This document shows, piece by piece, positions 35,689 through 44,012 of a stretch of DNA of 64,000 nucleotides. The stretch is from Sandaracinobacteroides sayramensis. Lineage in GTDB: Bacteria; Pseudomonadota; Alphaproteobacteria; Sphingomonadales; Sphingomonadaceae. The DNA is taken from NCBI RefSeq assembly GCF_022014495.1, contig NZ_JAKLSQ010000013.1:124001-188000 (forward strand), given 5' to 3'. Under the pieces are notes generated by a model that was not told the origin of the DNA, did no database searches, and saw only the letters and a list, made by a program, of their open reading frames with translations. Each line of letters starts with the position of its first letter. The first letter of the stretch is position 1. The position numbers and the translations under genes were made by a program.

Positions 35689-36318
35689 GCCCAGTTCCTC
35701 GGCCTTGCGGACCAGTTCGATGCTGTTCCGCACAGAGAGGATCTGCATCAGGATCTGCCGGTGCGCCTCCACCGTGCGGACGGACAGGTCCAGCCGGTAG
35801 GCGATTTCCTTGGACCTGAGGCCGGTGGCCAGCAGGTCCAGCACTTCCTGCTGACGGGCGGTGAGCCTTGGCACCTCCGTCCGCCCCAGCACATGGCCGA
35901 GCAGCGACGGGCTGACAAAGAGACCGCCACGGCGGACCTCCGCCATCGCCCGCAGCAATTCGTCCGCCGCCGAGCTTTTCAGCACATAGCCATTGGCCCC
36001 CGCCTTCAGCGCCGCGTCGACGACTCCGGGTTCCGCGTGCATGGTCAGGAAGATGACCGGCGCGCCGACGCCCGCCGCCCGCAGGGCCTTCAGCGCCTCC
36101 ACCCCGCTCATGTCGGGCATGCTGATGTCGGAAAGGATGATGTCGGTGGGGCCGGCGCTAGCGGTTCGGATCAGCTGCTGCCCGGTGGTTACGATCTCGA
36201 CCACCTCATATTCGCCCTTCAGGATGCGGGCGATGGCCTCGGCCACCATCCTGTGGTCGTCCGCGATAAGCACTTTCGCACGCACGGGCGCGATTTGCGG
36301 ATTGTCTGAAAGCCCCAT
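35668..36318 (-). CDS. NarL/LuxR-type response regulator
   Basis: The 216-residue protein has a receiver domain with the acidic pair DD at residues 20-21, phospho-acceptor Asp64 in LSDISMPDMSG, Thr in FLTMHAEPG and Lys in YVLKSSA. The C-terminal LuxR helix-turn-helix is LTARQQEVLDLLATGLRSKE (148 on) and VRTVEAHRQIL. The likely partner is the HisKA_3 kinase at 40276-41919. It is last in a four-gene minus-strand run. I start at ATG 36318. A GTG at 36363, right after the previous stop, is the alternative. Confidence 0.9.
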   Translation of the reverse strand: MGLSDNPQIAPVRAKVLIADDHRMVAEAIARILKGEYEVVEIVTTGQQLIRTASAGPTDIILSDISMPDMSGVEALKALRAAGVGAPVIFLTMHAEPGVVDAALKAGANGYVLKSSAADELLRAMAEVRRGGLFVSPSLLGHVLGRTEVPRLTARQQEVLDLLATGLRSKEIAYRLDLSVRTVEAHRQILMQILSVRNSIELVRKAEELGLVGRTA

Positions 36319-36363
36319 GGGCTTTCTGTAAACGGCCCAGCGGCGGCTGCCAATCGCCTCCAC

Positions 36364-36714
36364 TCAGCTGACGTCCCGCACGTCTTTTACATCCTTCTCC
36401 AGGAAATAGTTGAGGAAGGTGCGGATGGCCGCCACTGCGCCAAGCTGGGCGATGGCTTCCCAGCCGGGGGCGATCGCCGATTCCAATATGTCCGCCCCCA
36501 GTTGCAGCGTCAGCGCCGCGATCAGCCAACGGGCATAGTCCAGCCAGATGCGACGGATGGCGGCAGCCTCGGGCTGTTCTGCGCCAAGCCGGCGCAGCAG
36601 CAGCCGGGCGACATCCAGAAGCAGCGCCAGCGTCGCCCCGGCGACGAACAGCAGCGCGAGGAACTGGATCAACAGGATCGCCACCTCGCTCGCCTGAAGC
36701 AGCAGTTCCGACAC
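36364..36714 (-). CDS. DUF1622-type small membrane protein
   Basis: The 116-residue protein has three hydrophobic helices (ILLIQFLALLFVAGATLALLL at about 12-33, ARWLIAALTLQLGADILES at 61-80 and a weaker one at 88-105). The central acidic/basic loop and RTFLNYFLEKDV ending fit the DUF1622 family. The function is unknown. It is five bases after the DUF202-type gene and just before the response regulator. Confidence 0.75.
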   Translation of the reverse strand: MSELLLQASEVAILLIQFLALLFVAGATLALLLDVARLLLRRLGAEQPEAAAIRRIWLDYARWLIAALTLQLGADILESAIAPGWEAIAQLGAVAAIRTFLNYFLEKDVKDVRDVS

Positions 36715-36718
36715 CGGC

Positions 36719-37162
36719 CTAGAGCCCGAACAGGATATGGGCGATGGCGAGGATACCGATCAGCAGCAGCGCCAATGCCGTCAGCAGCGTGAGCGAAATC
36801 GGATAGGGGCTTTTGCCGGTGATCAGCCCGTCGTCCGCCATCTTCTGCCTTTCCCCGCGCAGAAAGGCCATGAACTGAAGATGATAGAGGATGCCGAACG
36901 CCAGCATCACCGTGCCCAGCCCCACCAGCGAGCCGCCGAAGATCTGCGGCGCGCGGGCGGCGATCTCTGCGTCGAGCGCCTGCAGCGAGGTGAAGGCCTG
37001 GTTGATGGTGAAGCCGAAGCTGATCAGCGACAGCGAGGTCCGGATAACCGACATCAGCGTGCGGTCGGCGCTCATCCGCGTGCGTTGGAAACTCATCCCC
37101 GTCCGCCGCGACGAGAGAATGGTGCCGACGTCGGGCAGCGGATTGTTTTCCGGCGCCGTCAT
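36719..37162 (-). CDS. DUF202/YidH-type membrane protein
   Basis: The 147-residue protein has the DUF202 pattern MSADRTLMSVIRTSLSLISF near residue 32, followed by three helices (GFTINQAF, VGLGTVMLAFGILYHLQFMA and LTLLTALALLLIGILAIAHI). The ATG overlaps the upstream stop as ATGA, so I prefer 37162 to the open frame at 37198. The family function is not known. Confidence 0.82.
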   Translation of the reverse strand: MTAPENNPLPDVGTILSSRRTGMSFQRTRMSADRTLMSVIRTSLSLISFGFTINQAFTSLQALDAEIAARAPQIFGGSLVGLGTVMLAFGILYHLQFMAFLRGERQKMADDGLITGKSPYPISLTLLTALALLLIGILAIAHILFGL

Positions 37163-37581
37163 GGGCGCGTCTCCCGCCCAGCCTTTCGCGCCATCCACGC
37201 GGCGGCGATCCGCCGGACCGGGCCGCGCAGCAGCAGATAGGGCAGGAAGGCCAGCGCAAAGGCGATGACGATCGCCTCCCCCACATAGCGGAAGCTGCCG
37301 AAGGTCTTCATCTGGTAGAAGAAATCGAGGAGGAGGCCGAGGAACAGCACCCGCGCCGTGGCGTTCAGGCCTTCCTTCAGCGCGCCGCGCCGTTCGTCGG
37401 CATTGGTGGCGATCAGCGCCAGATAGGGGTCGCGCCCGGCCTTCGCGTCGCGGATGCCGTCGCGGATCGCCAGCAGCGAGGAGACCGTCGGCTGCATCAG
37501 GAAACGCAGCGCGAACGGCCCGTCCGGGCGCGACATCAGATCCTGCCAGAAGCGGCTGGCCTCCTGCACGATATAGTCCAT
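37159..37581 (-). CDS. Small membrane protein, first gene of the regulator operon
   Basis: The 140-residue protein has a soluble N-terminal half (FALRFLMQPTVSSLLAIRDG near 25) and two hydrophobic helices (ATARVLFLGLLLDFFYQM and AIVIAFALAFLPYLLLRGPV). I do not know its family. AGGAGG five bases before the ATG at 37581 supports the start. The promoter is probably next to the motif pair at 37639-37670, shared with the arylsulfatase gene. Confidence 0.78.
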   Translation of the reverse strand: MDYIVQEASRFWQDLMSRPDGPFALRFLMQPTVSSLLAIRDGIRDAKAGRDPYLALIATNADERRGALKEGLNATARVLFLGLLLDFFYQMKTFGSFRYVGEAIVIAFALAFLPYLLLRGPVRRIAAAWMARKAGRETRP

Positions 37582-37638
37582 CACAACCTCCTCATCGCTG
37601 GCACCGCATGTGCCGGCGGGCGACGACCGGCCGGAAGC

Positions 37639-37670
37639 GTAGTTCCACGCCGCGCGGCAGGTGGAATTAC
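37639..37670. promoter_or_regulatory. Shared regulatory motif, site group 3 (inverted pair)
   Basis: GTAGTTCCAC (37639-37648) and GTGGAATTAC (37661-37670) are inverted copies with one mismatch and 22 bases between starts. They lie between the minus-strand operon starting at 37581 and the plus-strand arylsulfatase at 37832. Confidence 0.7.
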
Positions 37671-37831
37671 GGGCCGCGGCCGTGCGGCATGGCGGACCTT
37701 GCTGTTTCTACGGTGTGGGCCGCCGCGAAACTGCGCTGGCGGGCGCAGCAGTGGCGATGGAACCCTCGCGGATGTCGGCAGGGCATTCCGACCCGCCGGC
37801 TTCGCCATCGTTTCAGAATTGGGAGAGCCCC

Positions 37832-40195
37832 ATGAGCAGCACAGGCAAGCAACCCCTCAACCGGCACGTCCTGCCGATCCCGCATGTCGACCGGCCTGCC
37901 TTCACCCCTTACGACGCGCGCGACGCGCAATATGAGCCGATCGCTCCACTGGCCCCGCCGGCCGGCGCGCCCAACATCCTGCTGGTGCTGCTGGACGATG
38001 CGGGCTTCGGCTCCTCCACGGTGTTCGGTGGGCCTTGCCGCATGCCCCGGCTGGAGCGACTGGCGGGCCGCGGACTGCTCTATTCGAAATTCCACACCAC
38101 CGCGCTTTGCTCGCCGACGCGCGCGGCGCTGCTGACCGGGCGCAACCACCATACGGTGAACATGGGGGCGATCACCGAGATCGCCACGTCGGCACCGGGC
38201 AAGACTTCGGCCCGCACCAACGATTGCGCGCCGCTCGCCGAAACGCTGAAGCTGAACGGCTATTCCACCGCGCAGATCGGCAAGTGCCATGAAGTGCCGG
38301 TGTGGGAAACCAGCCCGATGGGGCCTTACGAGCATTGGCCGCTGGGCAGCGGCTTCGAATATTTCTTCGGCTTCCTCGGCGGCGAGACCGACCAATATTA
38401 TCCGACGCTTTATGAGAACCTCAACCCGGTGGAGCCGGCCGGCAAGCCCGAGGACGGCTACACGCTGAACGAGGAACTGGCAGACAAGGCGATCGGCTAT
38501 CTGCGCCGCCGGCAGGCGCTTGCACCCACCCGCCCGTTCTTCATGTATTATGCGCCGGGCGCAACGCACGCCCCGCATCATGTGCCGGCGGAATGGGCCG
38601 ACCGCTACAAGGGCAAATTCGACAAGGGCTGGGACAGGCAGCGCGAAGAAACGCTGGCGAAGCAGATCGAACTGGGAATCGTGCCGGCCGACACGAAGCT
38701 GACGCAACGGCACGAAGGCCTTCCCGGCTGGGAGGAGACCGACCCGGAGATGCGCCCCGTCTATGCCCGGCAGATGGAACTCTACGCCGGCTTCATGGAG
38801 CAGACCGACCACCATATCGGCCGGGTGATCGACGAGTTGCAGGCGCAGGGCGAACTCGACAACACGCTGATCTTCTACATCGTCGGCGACAATGGCGCGA
38901 GCGCCGAGGGCAATATCCACGGCACCTTCAACGAGATGATCGCGCTGAACGGCCTCGATCTGGAAACGCCCGAATCCATCCGCGAGAAGCTGGACCTGCT
39001 GGGAACGGCGGAATCCAGCAACCATTATTCCGCCTGCTGGGCGCACGCCATGAACACGCCCTTCCAATGGACGAAGCAGGTCGCTTCCCACTATGGCGGC
39101 ACGCGCAACGGCATGGTCGTGCACTGGCCCGAGCGGATCAAGGCGAAGGACGGCGTACGCGACCAGTTCTTCCATGTGATCGACATCGCCCCCACCATCC
39201 TGGAAGCCGCCGGCCTGCCGGAGCCGAGCGTGGTGAACGGGGTGACGCAAAAGCCCTATGAAGGCATCAGCCTGGCCTACAGCTTCGACGACTTTAAGGC
39301 CCCTGAGCGGCACAGCACGCAATATTTCGAGATGCTGGGCAATCGCGGCATCTACCATCAGGGCTGGACGGCGGTGACCAAGCACCGCACCCCCTGGGAA
39401 ACCGGCGAAACCGTGCTGCTGCCGTTCGACGAGGATGTCTGGGAACTGTATGACACCAATGTCGACTTCAGCCAGTCCAACGATCTGGCGAAGGTGCATC
39501 CGGAAAAGCTGAAGGAGCTTCAGCGCCTCTGGCTGATCGAGGCGGTGAAGCACAATGTGCTGCCGCTGGACGACCGGGCAGCCGAGCGGGCTGTGCCGGA
39601 AATCGCCGGACGGCCGGTGACCGTGCAGGGCAATTCGCAGCGCCTGTTCCAGGGCATGCGAATTCCGGAAGGCACGATGGTGAGCGTGAAGAACCGCGCG
39701 CACGCCGTCACCGCCGCCATCGCCGTGCCGGAGAAGGGCGCGGCGGGCGTCATCTGCGCCGTCGGCGGCTCGACCGGCGGATGGGCGATCCATGTGCAGG
39801 ATGGCCGGCTGGTCTATACCTATAACTACTTCGGTCTGGATCGCACCTCCATCCGCTCCGACAAGCCCCTCGGCGCCGGCGAGCAGGAAGTGCGGATGGA
39901 GTTCGCTTATGCGGGCGAAGGCCTGGGCAAGGGCGGCAAGGTGACGCTGTTCGTGAACGGCGAGGCGGTCGGCTCCGGTGCCGTCGAGGCGACGATTTCC
40001 GGCGCATATACGGCGAGCGAGACCTTCGACGTGGGGCTGGATTCCGGCTCGCCCGTCACCCCCGATTATCCGGCGACGGGCAATGGCTTCACCGGCCGGA
40101 TCGACTGGTTGCAGATCGATGCGGGGCCGCTGAACCCGAAGCATGAAGCCGAGGAATATCGGCTGAAGCTGGCTGTCGCCCGCGGCGTGCAGTAA
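37832..40195 (+). CDS. Large arylsulfatase
   Basis: The 787-residue sulfatase begins with metal ligands in NILLVLLDDAGFG. Cys93 in CSPTRAALLTGR fits C-x-P-x-R, the site turned into formylglycine by an FGE-type enzyme, which is not in this window. The second metal-site region is IVGDNGASAEGN near residue 355. Length and layout fit the large bacterial arylsulfatases (AtsA type), with a C-terminal beta-sandwich (GSTGGWAIHVQDGRL on). No signal peptide is visible. The ATG at 37832 has GGGAGAG before it. The substrate is unknown. Confidence 0.92.
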   Translation: MSSTGKQPLNRHVLPIPHVDRPAFTPYDARDAQYEPIAPLAPPAGAPNILLVLLDDAGFGSSTVFGGPCRMPRLERLAGRGLLYSKFHTTALCSPTRAALLTGRNHHTVNMGAITEIATSAPGKTSARTNDCAPLAETLKLNGYSTAQIGKCHEVPVWETSPMGPYEHWPLGSGFEYFFGFLGGETDQYYPTLYENLNPVEPAGKPEDGYTLNEELADKAIGYLRRRQALAPTRPFFMYYAPGATHAPHHVPAEWADRYKGKFDKGWDRQREETLAKQIELGIVPADTKLTQRHEGLPGWEETDPEMRPVYARQMELYAGFMEQTDHHIGRVIDELQAQGELDNTLIFYIVGDNGASAEGNIHGTFNEMIALNGLDLETPESIREKLDLLGTAESSNHYSACWAHAMNTPFQWTKQVASHYGGTRNGMVVHWPERIKAKDGVRDQFFHVIDIAPTILEAAGLPEPSVVNGVTQKPYEGISLAYSFDDFKAPERHSTQYFEMLGNRGIYHQGWTAVTKHRTPWETGETVLLPFDEDVWELYDTNVDFSQSNDLAKVHPEKLKELQRLWLIEAVKHNVLPLDDRAAERAVPEIAGRPVTVQGNSQRLFQGMRIPEGTMVSVKNRAHAVTAAIAVPEKGAAGVICAVGGSTGGWAIHVQDGRLVYTYNYFGLDRTSIRSDKPLGAGEQEVRMEFAYAGEGLGKGGKVTLFVNGEAVGSGAVEATISGAYTASETFDVGLDSGSPVTPDYPATGNGFTGRIDWLQIDAGPLNPKHEAEEYRLKLAVARGVQ

Positions 40196-40225
40196 ACGCA
40201 CTGAGGCCAGTCGCGGCAATGGCCG

Positions 40226-40255
40226 GCACCGGCGCCGTCAAATCGGCGCCGGTGC
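40226..40255. terminator. Bidirectional hairpin between the arylsulfatase and sensor kinase genes
   Basis: GCACCGGCGCCG (40226-40237) pairs perfectly with CGGCGCCGGTGC (40244-40255) over a 6-base loop, followed by TTTCC on the plus strand. The two genes converge here. Confidence 0.75.
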
Positions 40256-40275
40256 TTTCCGGCAATTGGTGACGG

Positions 40276-41919
40276 TCAGGGCAAGGGCAGCGTCACCGTC
40301 AGCCGGACGCCGGTCTTCAGCCCCTCGATGTGCAGCCGGCCGCCAAGCGGCTGGAGGCGGCTGCGCATGGAGGCGAGGCCGACGCCCGCGCGCTCTTCGA
40401 ACCAGGCGGAAGGCCGCCCGCGCGCCGTCCGCCCGTTGTCGGTCACCGCCAGCAGCAATTGCCCCGCGACCGGGGCTGCCTTCAGCTGCACTTCGGTCGC
40501 TTCTCCATGGCGCAGCGCGTTCGCCAGCGCTTCCTGCCCGATCCGCAGCAGCGCATGCCTTGCTTCCTGCGGCAACCCGTCGACGACCGGATCGACCTCA
40601 GCCTCGACGCTGAGGCCGGAGCGCCTAGAAAAGGCCTCGGCGAACTGCCCGAGCGCGGAGGACAGAGTGCGGCCTTCCAGCTCGCGCGGCATCAGCAGCA
40701 GGGAGTAGCTGCGCAGTTCGTTCAGCGCCTTCTCGATCGAATCTCCCAGCGCTGCCGCCGTCCTGCTGCCCTCCCCTTCGAGCGCCTTCGCTTCCAGCAA
40801 GGCCCCCGTCAGATGCTGCATCGTCGAATCGTGCAGTTCGCGGGCGATCTTGCGACGCTCCTCGTCCTGGCTGCCCTGCAATTGCTGGGAGAGGCTGAGC
40901 ACTTCCTGATGCGCCTCGTCGACGGCATCCTCGATCGACAGCACTTCCCGGCGGAACAGGCGGAACGCCACCCAGCCGGCCGCCGCCAGAAGCAGCGCTG
41001 CCAGCCCCAGCCGGAACATGAGGTCGCGCAACGGCGCGTCGAGTTCCGTCCGGTCCAGCGAGGCGACCGAGGTCCAGTGGGTGAAGGGCGAGCGGTGCAC
41101 GGCCAGCGCCACCTCCCGGCCGTCGATCACAACATTCGTGCGACTGGCGTAGGAGTTTGCGAAAATGCCCTCTTTCAACTGCCTGAACAGCCCCGGCGGG
41201 ATCGGCGGGGCCGGCACCGCCTCCTGCGGCGAAACCTTGATCAGGCCCTGGCGAAACCAGTCGGCGATCCAGATGGTCATGGCCGGATCGAACCGGTGCG
41301 AACGGATGATACGCTCGAAGCGCGCGTCGCCGATGACAGTGCAGAGATAGAGCGGCGCTTCGCCGGGCGCGCGCTGAAGAGCGATATTGACGGTGACGGC
41401 ACTTATCTTCAGCTGCACGCCATAGAAGCGCGGCGTGACGATGAAGCGCTTGGCATCCAGCTCGGGGAAGAAGCCCTTGGCGGGCTTGTAGTCCGCGACC
41501 GGCGGCAGTTTCGTGCCGAAGGGAAAGCGCGAATGCAGCAGCAAGTCGGTCCTGTCGAACAGGATCAGCCAAGTGTCGTCCGGAATGGCGGTGCCTTGCA
41601 ACTGGGCGTGAAACGCGCGCAGATCGTTGCGGACCAGCGCTGGCGAGGAGGCGAGCCCCACCAGCAACGCCCTTTGCCCCTCCACCTCCCGGTCGAGCGA
41701 CTGGGAAAGCTGGAAGGCGGTGTCGTCCAGCTGGCGCAGCCTTTCCGCGCGCAATTGCCAGGCGCCGATCAGCGAGACGGCGGCCGTCACAAGAAAGGCG
41801 ACGCCGATGAGGGCCAGCAGCGGCAGCACCCAGGGAAGGATCGACGGCGGGGCAAGGACTTGCTGCCCCGATGCAGAGGCGCGCACGCGTTCATCGGATT
41901 TCCGGACGCCAGCGGGCAT
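40276..41919 (-). CDS. Membrane sensor histidine kinase, HisKA_3 (NarX/DegS) type
   Basis: The 547-residue kinase has one helix near residues 24-48 (LPWVLPLLALIGVAFLVTAA), an extracytoplasmic sensor region of about 240 residues, a second helix (LGLAALLLAAAGWVAFRLF near 300), a linker with EDAVDEAHQEVL, the H-box RKIARELHDSTMQHL (His near 358) and a HATPase domain with IGQEALANALRHGEATEV and DNG. Such kinases pair with LuxR-type regulators, here the one at 35668-36318. The motif pair at 42015-42047 lies about 100 bases upstream. I chose ATG 41919, though the frame is open to 42231. Confidence 0.9.
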   Translation of the reverse strand: MPAGVRKSDERVRASASGQQVLAPPSILPWVLPLLALIGVAFLVTAAVSLIGAWQLRAERLRQLDDTAFQLSQSLDREVEGQRALLVGLASSPALVRNDLRAFHAQLQGTAIPDDTWLILFDRTDLLLHSRFPFGTKLPPVADYKPAKGFFPELDAKRFIVTPRFYGVQLKISAVTVNIALQRAPGEAPLYLCTVIGDARFERIIRSHRFDPAMTIWIADWFRQGLIKVSPQEAVPAPPIPPGLFRQLKEGIFANSYASRTNVVIDGREVALAVHRSPFTHWTSVASLDRTELDAPLRDLMFRLGLAALLLAAAGWVAFRLFRREVLSIEDAVDEAHQEVLSLSQQLQGSQDEERRKIARELHDSTMQHLTGALLEAKALEGEGSRTAAALGDSIEKALNELRSYSLLLMPRELEGRTLSSALGQFAEAFSRRSGLSVEAEVDPVVDGLPQEARHALLRIGQEALANALRHGEATEVQLKAAPVAGQLLLAVTDNGRTARGRPSAWFEERAGVGLASMRSRLQPLGGRLHIEGLKTGVRLTVTLPLP

Positions 41920-42014
41920 CAGGCAGACGCCCCGCAATGACCAGATGGGGTCGATTCCACCTGTGCCCTCCCCCCGGCGCGGCCGGACCGCGCTACTGTC
42001 CGAACCCTGAGGCA

Positions 42015-42047
42015 GCAGATTTACGCAGTCGCCGCCGGTAGTTCCAG
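42015..42047. promoter_or_regulatory. Shared regulatory motif, site group 4 (inverted pair)
   Basis: GCAGATTTAC (42015-42024, reverse orientation) and GTAGTTCCAG (42038-42047) lie 23 bases apart between the kinase gene (minus) and the 42107 gene (plus). Read in the common orientation, the first is GTAAATCTGC, 8 of 10 identical to GTAATTCTAC. Confidence 0.6.
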
Positions 42048-42106
42048 CATTATCTCGCGCCCGCAACGCGCGCAGGATTCCCCGGCAGATTGAGAGGGGA
42101 TTGACG

Positions 42107-42910
42107 ATGCGGTTCGGGAAACGGGCAATGGGCGCGGCGGCCTTGCTGGGTTTCGCCACCCTGCCGCAGTCGGCGGACGCCGACACGGCGGATCTGGCGA
42201 AGGAGCTGGCAAACCCGATCGGCTCGCTCATCAGCCTGCCGTTCCAGCTGAACTACGACGCCAACATCGGGCCGAACCGGGATGGCGAGCGGCTGGTGCT
42301 GAACATCCAGCCGGTGGTGCCGATGCAGGCGGGAAGCGACCTGACGCTGATTTCCCGGACGATCCTGCCCGTCATCTGGGCCTGGGATCCGGCCCCTGGC
42401 GTCGACAGCCGCTTCGGCCTGGGCGACATGCTGCAAAGCTTCTTCTTCAGCCCCAACAGCAGTGGCGGGCTTATCTGGGGCGCCGGCCCCGCCCTTACCA
42501 TCCCGACCGGAACCGACCGGCTGCTTTCCGGCCGGAAATGGCTGGCGGGGCCGACGGCGGTCGCGCTCAGCCAGACGGGCGGGTGGACGATGGGAGCGCT
42601 TGCCAACCATCTCTGGTCGTTCGCGGGCAGCGCGGATGCGCGAGAACGCAGCGAGACCTTCGTGCAGCCCTTCCTGAGCTACGCCACGGCCGGCGGCACC
42701 ACCTATGCGCTGTCGGCCGATTTCACCCACGACTGGAAGCTCGGCACGACGGTGATGCCGATCAACGCCAATGTCTCGCAACTGACCGCTTTCGGCCGGC
42801 AGCCCGTCAGCATCGGCGGCGGGCTGCGCTGGCATGCCGTCACCACCCAATCGGCGCCGCACGGCCTGGGCGGGCGCCTGACATTGACCTTCCTGTTCCC
42901 CGGCCAGTGA
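42107..42910 (+). CDS. Exported, probably outer-membrane barrel protein
   Basis: The 267-residue protein has a short signal peptide (MRFGKRAMGAAALLGFATLP). The mature part has alternating hydrophobic/polar strands, for example FQLNYDANIGPNRDGERLVL, LVLNIQPVVPM, FLSYATAGGTTYALSADFTH, and it ends LTLTFLFPGQ, with a near-terminal aromatic residue as in barrels. Similar proteins are often listed as transporters or 'neuromedin U' in databases. GAGGGGA before the ATG fixes the start. It is divergent from the sensor kinase and shares motif group 4. Confidence 0.75.
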   Translation: MRFGKRAMGAAALLGFATLPQSADADTADLAKELANPIGSLISLPFQLNYDANIGPNRDGERLVLNIQPVVPMQAGSDLTLISRTILPVIWAWDPAPGVDSRFGLGDMLQSFFFSPNSSGGLIWGAGPALTIPTGTDRLLSGRKWLAGPTAVALSQTGGWTMGALANHLWSFAGSADARERSETFVQPFLSYATAGGTTYALSADFTHDWKLGTTVMPINANVSQLTAFGRQPVSIGGGLRWHAVTTQSAPHGLGGRLTLTFLFPGQ

Positions 42911-43017
42911 AAGCCCGATGGCGATGATGCAGCACATCCTTCAGCCCAGATGCCGGTTGCGGGCAAATGCCCGGAAACAGGCAATCGCCGCCCGGCACAT
43001 CGGTTAGGTTTCCGCCC

Positions 43018-43512
43018 ATGCACGAAGCCGCGCCAAAAGCCGTCGATCCCGGGCATCTCGCCGGACGTCCCTTTCCGGCCCTGCGGGCAAATGGCACCTG
43101 CGCCGAGCAGCCGGATGTTCCACTGGCCTTCGCAAAGCAGTTGGTGGAGCAGATCTGGCTCTTCACCACCGAGGGCGTGGAGGACATAAGGGAAATCCAT
43201 ATCCTGCTGATCGTGCGCCTGATCGCCGCCGAGCGTTCCGCCAGCGAAACCTCCGGCCGCAACGGCCGCGCCGCCAGCCTCACAGCCTCCTGCCGCACCA
43301 TTGCCCGCGCGGCGCAACTGCCGCGCGAAACCGTGCGGCGGCGGGTGAAGGCGCTGGTCGACAAGGGTCTGCTTGTGCACTCCGGCGGCGGAGTGCTGCC
43401 GTCCGACAAGCTGCTGCGCCAGCATGAAGCGCTGGAAGCGCCGCTGCTGCGGCTGGTGGATCGGCTGACTCTGGACCTCAGCCGACGGCAAGCGGCCAAC
43501 CGCGCGGAATAA
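43018..43512 (+). CDS. Helix-turn-helix regulator
   Basis: The 164-residue protein has an acidic helical N-terminal half (FAKQLVEQIWLFTTEGVEDI) and a winged helix at about 90-130 (SCRTIARAAQLPRETVRRRV, then KALVDKGLLVHSGGG). It lacks a ligand domain I can identify. The ATG at 43018 gives MHEAAPKAVDPG; the frame is open back to 42967. It stands alone between the two-component module and the cobalamin locus and shows no copy of the shared motif upstream. Confidence 0.75.
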   Translation: MHEAAPKAVDPGHLAGRPFPALRANGTCAEQPDVPLAFAKQLVEQIWLFTTEGVEDIREIHILLIVRLIAAERSASETSGRNGRAASLTASCRTIARAAQLPRETVRRRVKALVDKGLLVHSGGGVLPSDKLLRQHEALEAPLLRLVDRLTLDLSRRQAANRAE

Positions 43513-43560
43513 CGTGCCACGGCCCGTCGCCGCGCGGCGTTGGTTCGTCGATTTCTCTAT

Positions 43561-43575
43561 TGCGAATAGTTCGCA
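43561..43575. promoter_or_regulatory. TGCGAA-TAG-TTCGCA operator-like palindrome
   Basis: A perfect 6-bp inverted repeat with a 3-base centre, inside TATTGCGAATAGTTCGCATT, lies 66 bases before the 43641 gene. Its symmetry and A/T-rich flanks resemble Fur-family boxes. This is a likeness, not a demonstrated site. Confidence 0.5.
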
Positions 43576-43640
43576 TTAATTTTATCCACTTTCCGAAGCG
43601 GCGCCGGGCGCCATTCCTGTCAACGGCCAGGGGCGTAACG

Positions 43641-44012
43641 ATGGCGACCATCTCGGAAATTCACGGCAGGGACGCCTTGCTGACGGCCGCTGCCCGCTGC
43701 TGGAGCGCCGCGCGGGGAATCGGCGCCGCGCCGCAGCCGCGCCTGCACCATCTGCTCGCGCCGTCGGACTGCGGGGTGCTGGCGCCCGTGCTCGACAGCC
43801 TGATGCGGCTTCTGGAGGCGGCGCTCGGGCGCCCTTTCGCCGCCGGCGGCCGCTCGGGCATGTCGGGCGACGAGCGGTTGCTGATCGCCCTGATGAACGG
43901 TTCGGCGAAGGGGCGTTCCTGCGGCAATTGCCCCGAGGGTGTGGCGCGGGCGCTCGATTGCGCCATCTGCTCGACCAGGATCATGCTGGGCCTGGCGCTG
44001 GCGCGCGGCTAG
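43641..44012 (+). CDS. Small cysteine-containing hypothetical protein
   Basis: The 123-residue protein has an Ala/Leu-rich helical body (LDSLMRLLEAALGRPFAAGG) and a C-terminal segment with four cysteines (GRSCGNCPEGVARALDCAIC) that might bind a metal or Fe-S centre. I know no characterised family. The ATG at 43641 is preceded by GGGGCGTAACG. A possible iron-regulator box lies upstream. It overlaps the 3' end of btuF on the other strand by four bases. Confidence 0.7.
   Translation: MATISEIHGRDALLTAAARCWSAARGIGAAPQPRLHHLLAPSDCGVLAPVLDSLMRLLEAALGRPFAAGGRSGMSGDERLLIALMNGSAKGRSCGNCPEGVARALDCAICSTRIMLGLALARG

Noticed and set aside
37667-40219. An 850-residue open frame opposite the arylsulfatase gene
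   Set aside because: It is a shadow of the sulfatase gene, which has the C-x-P-x-R site and a ribosome site.
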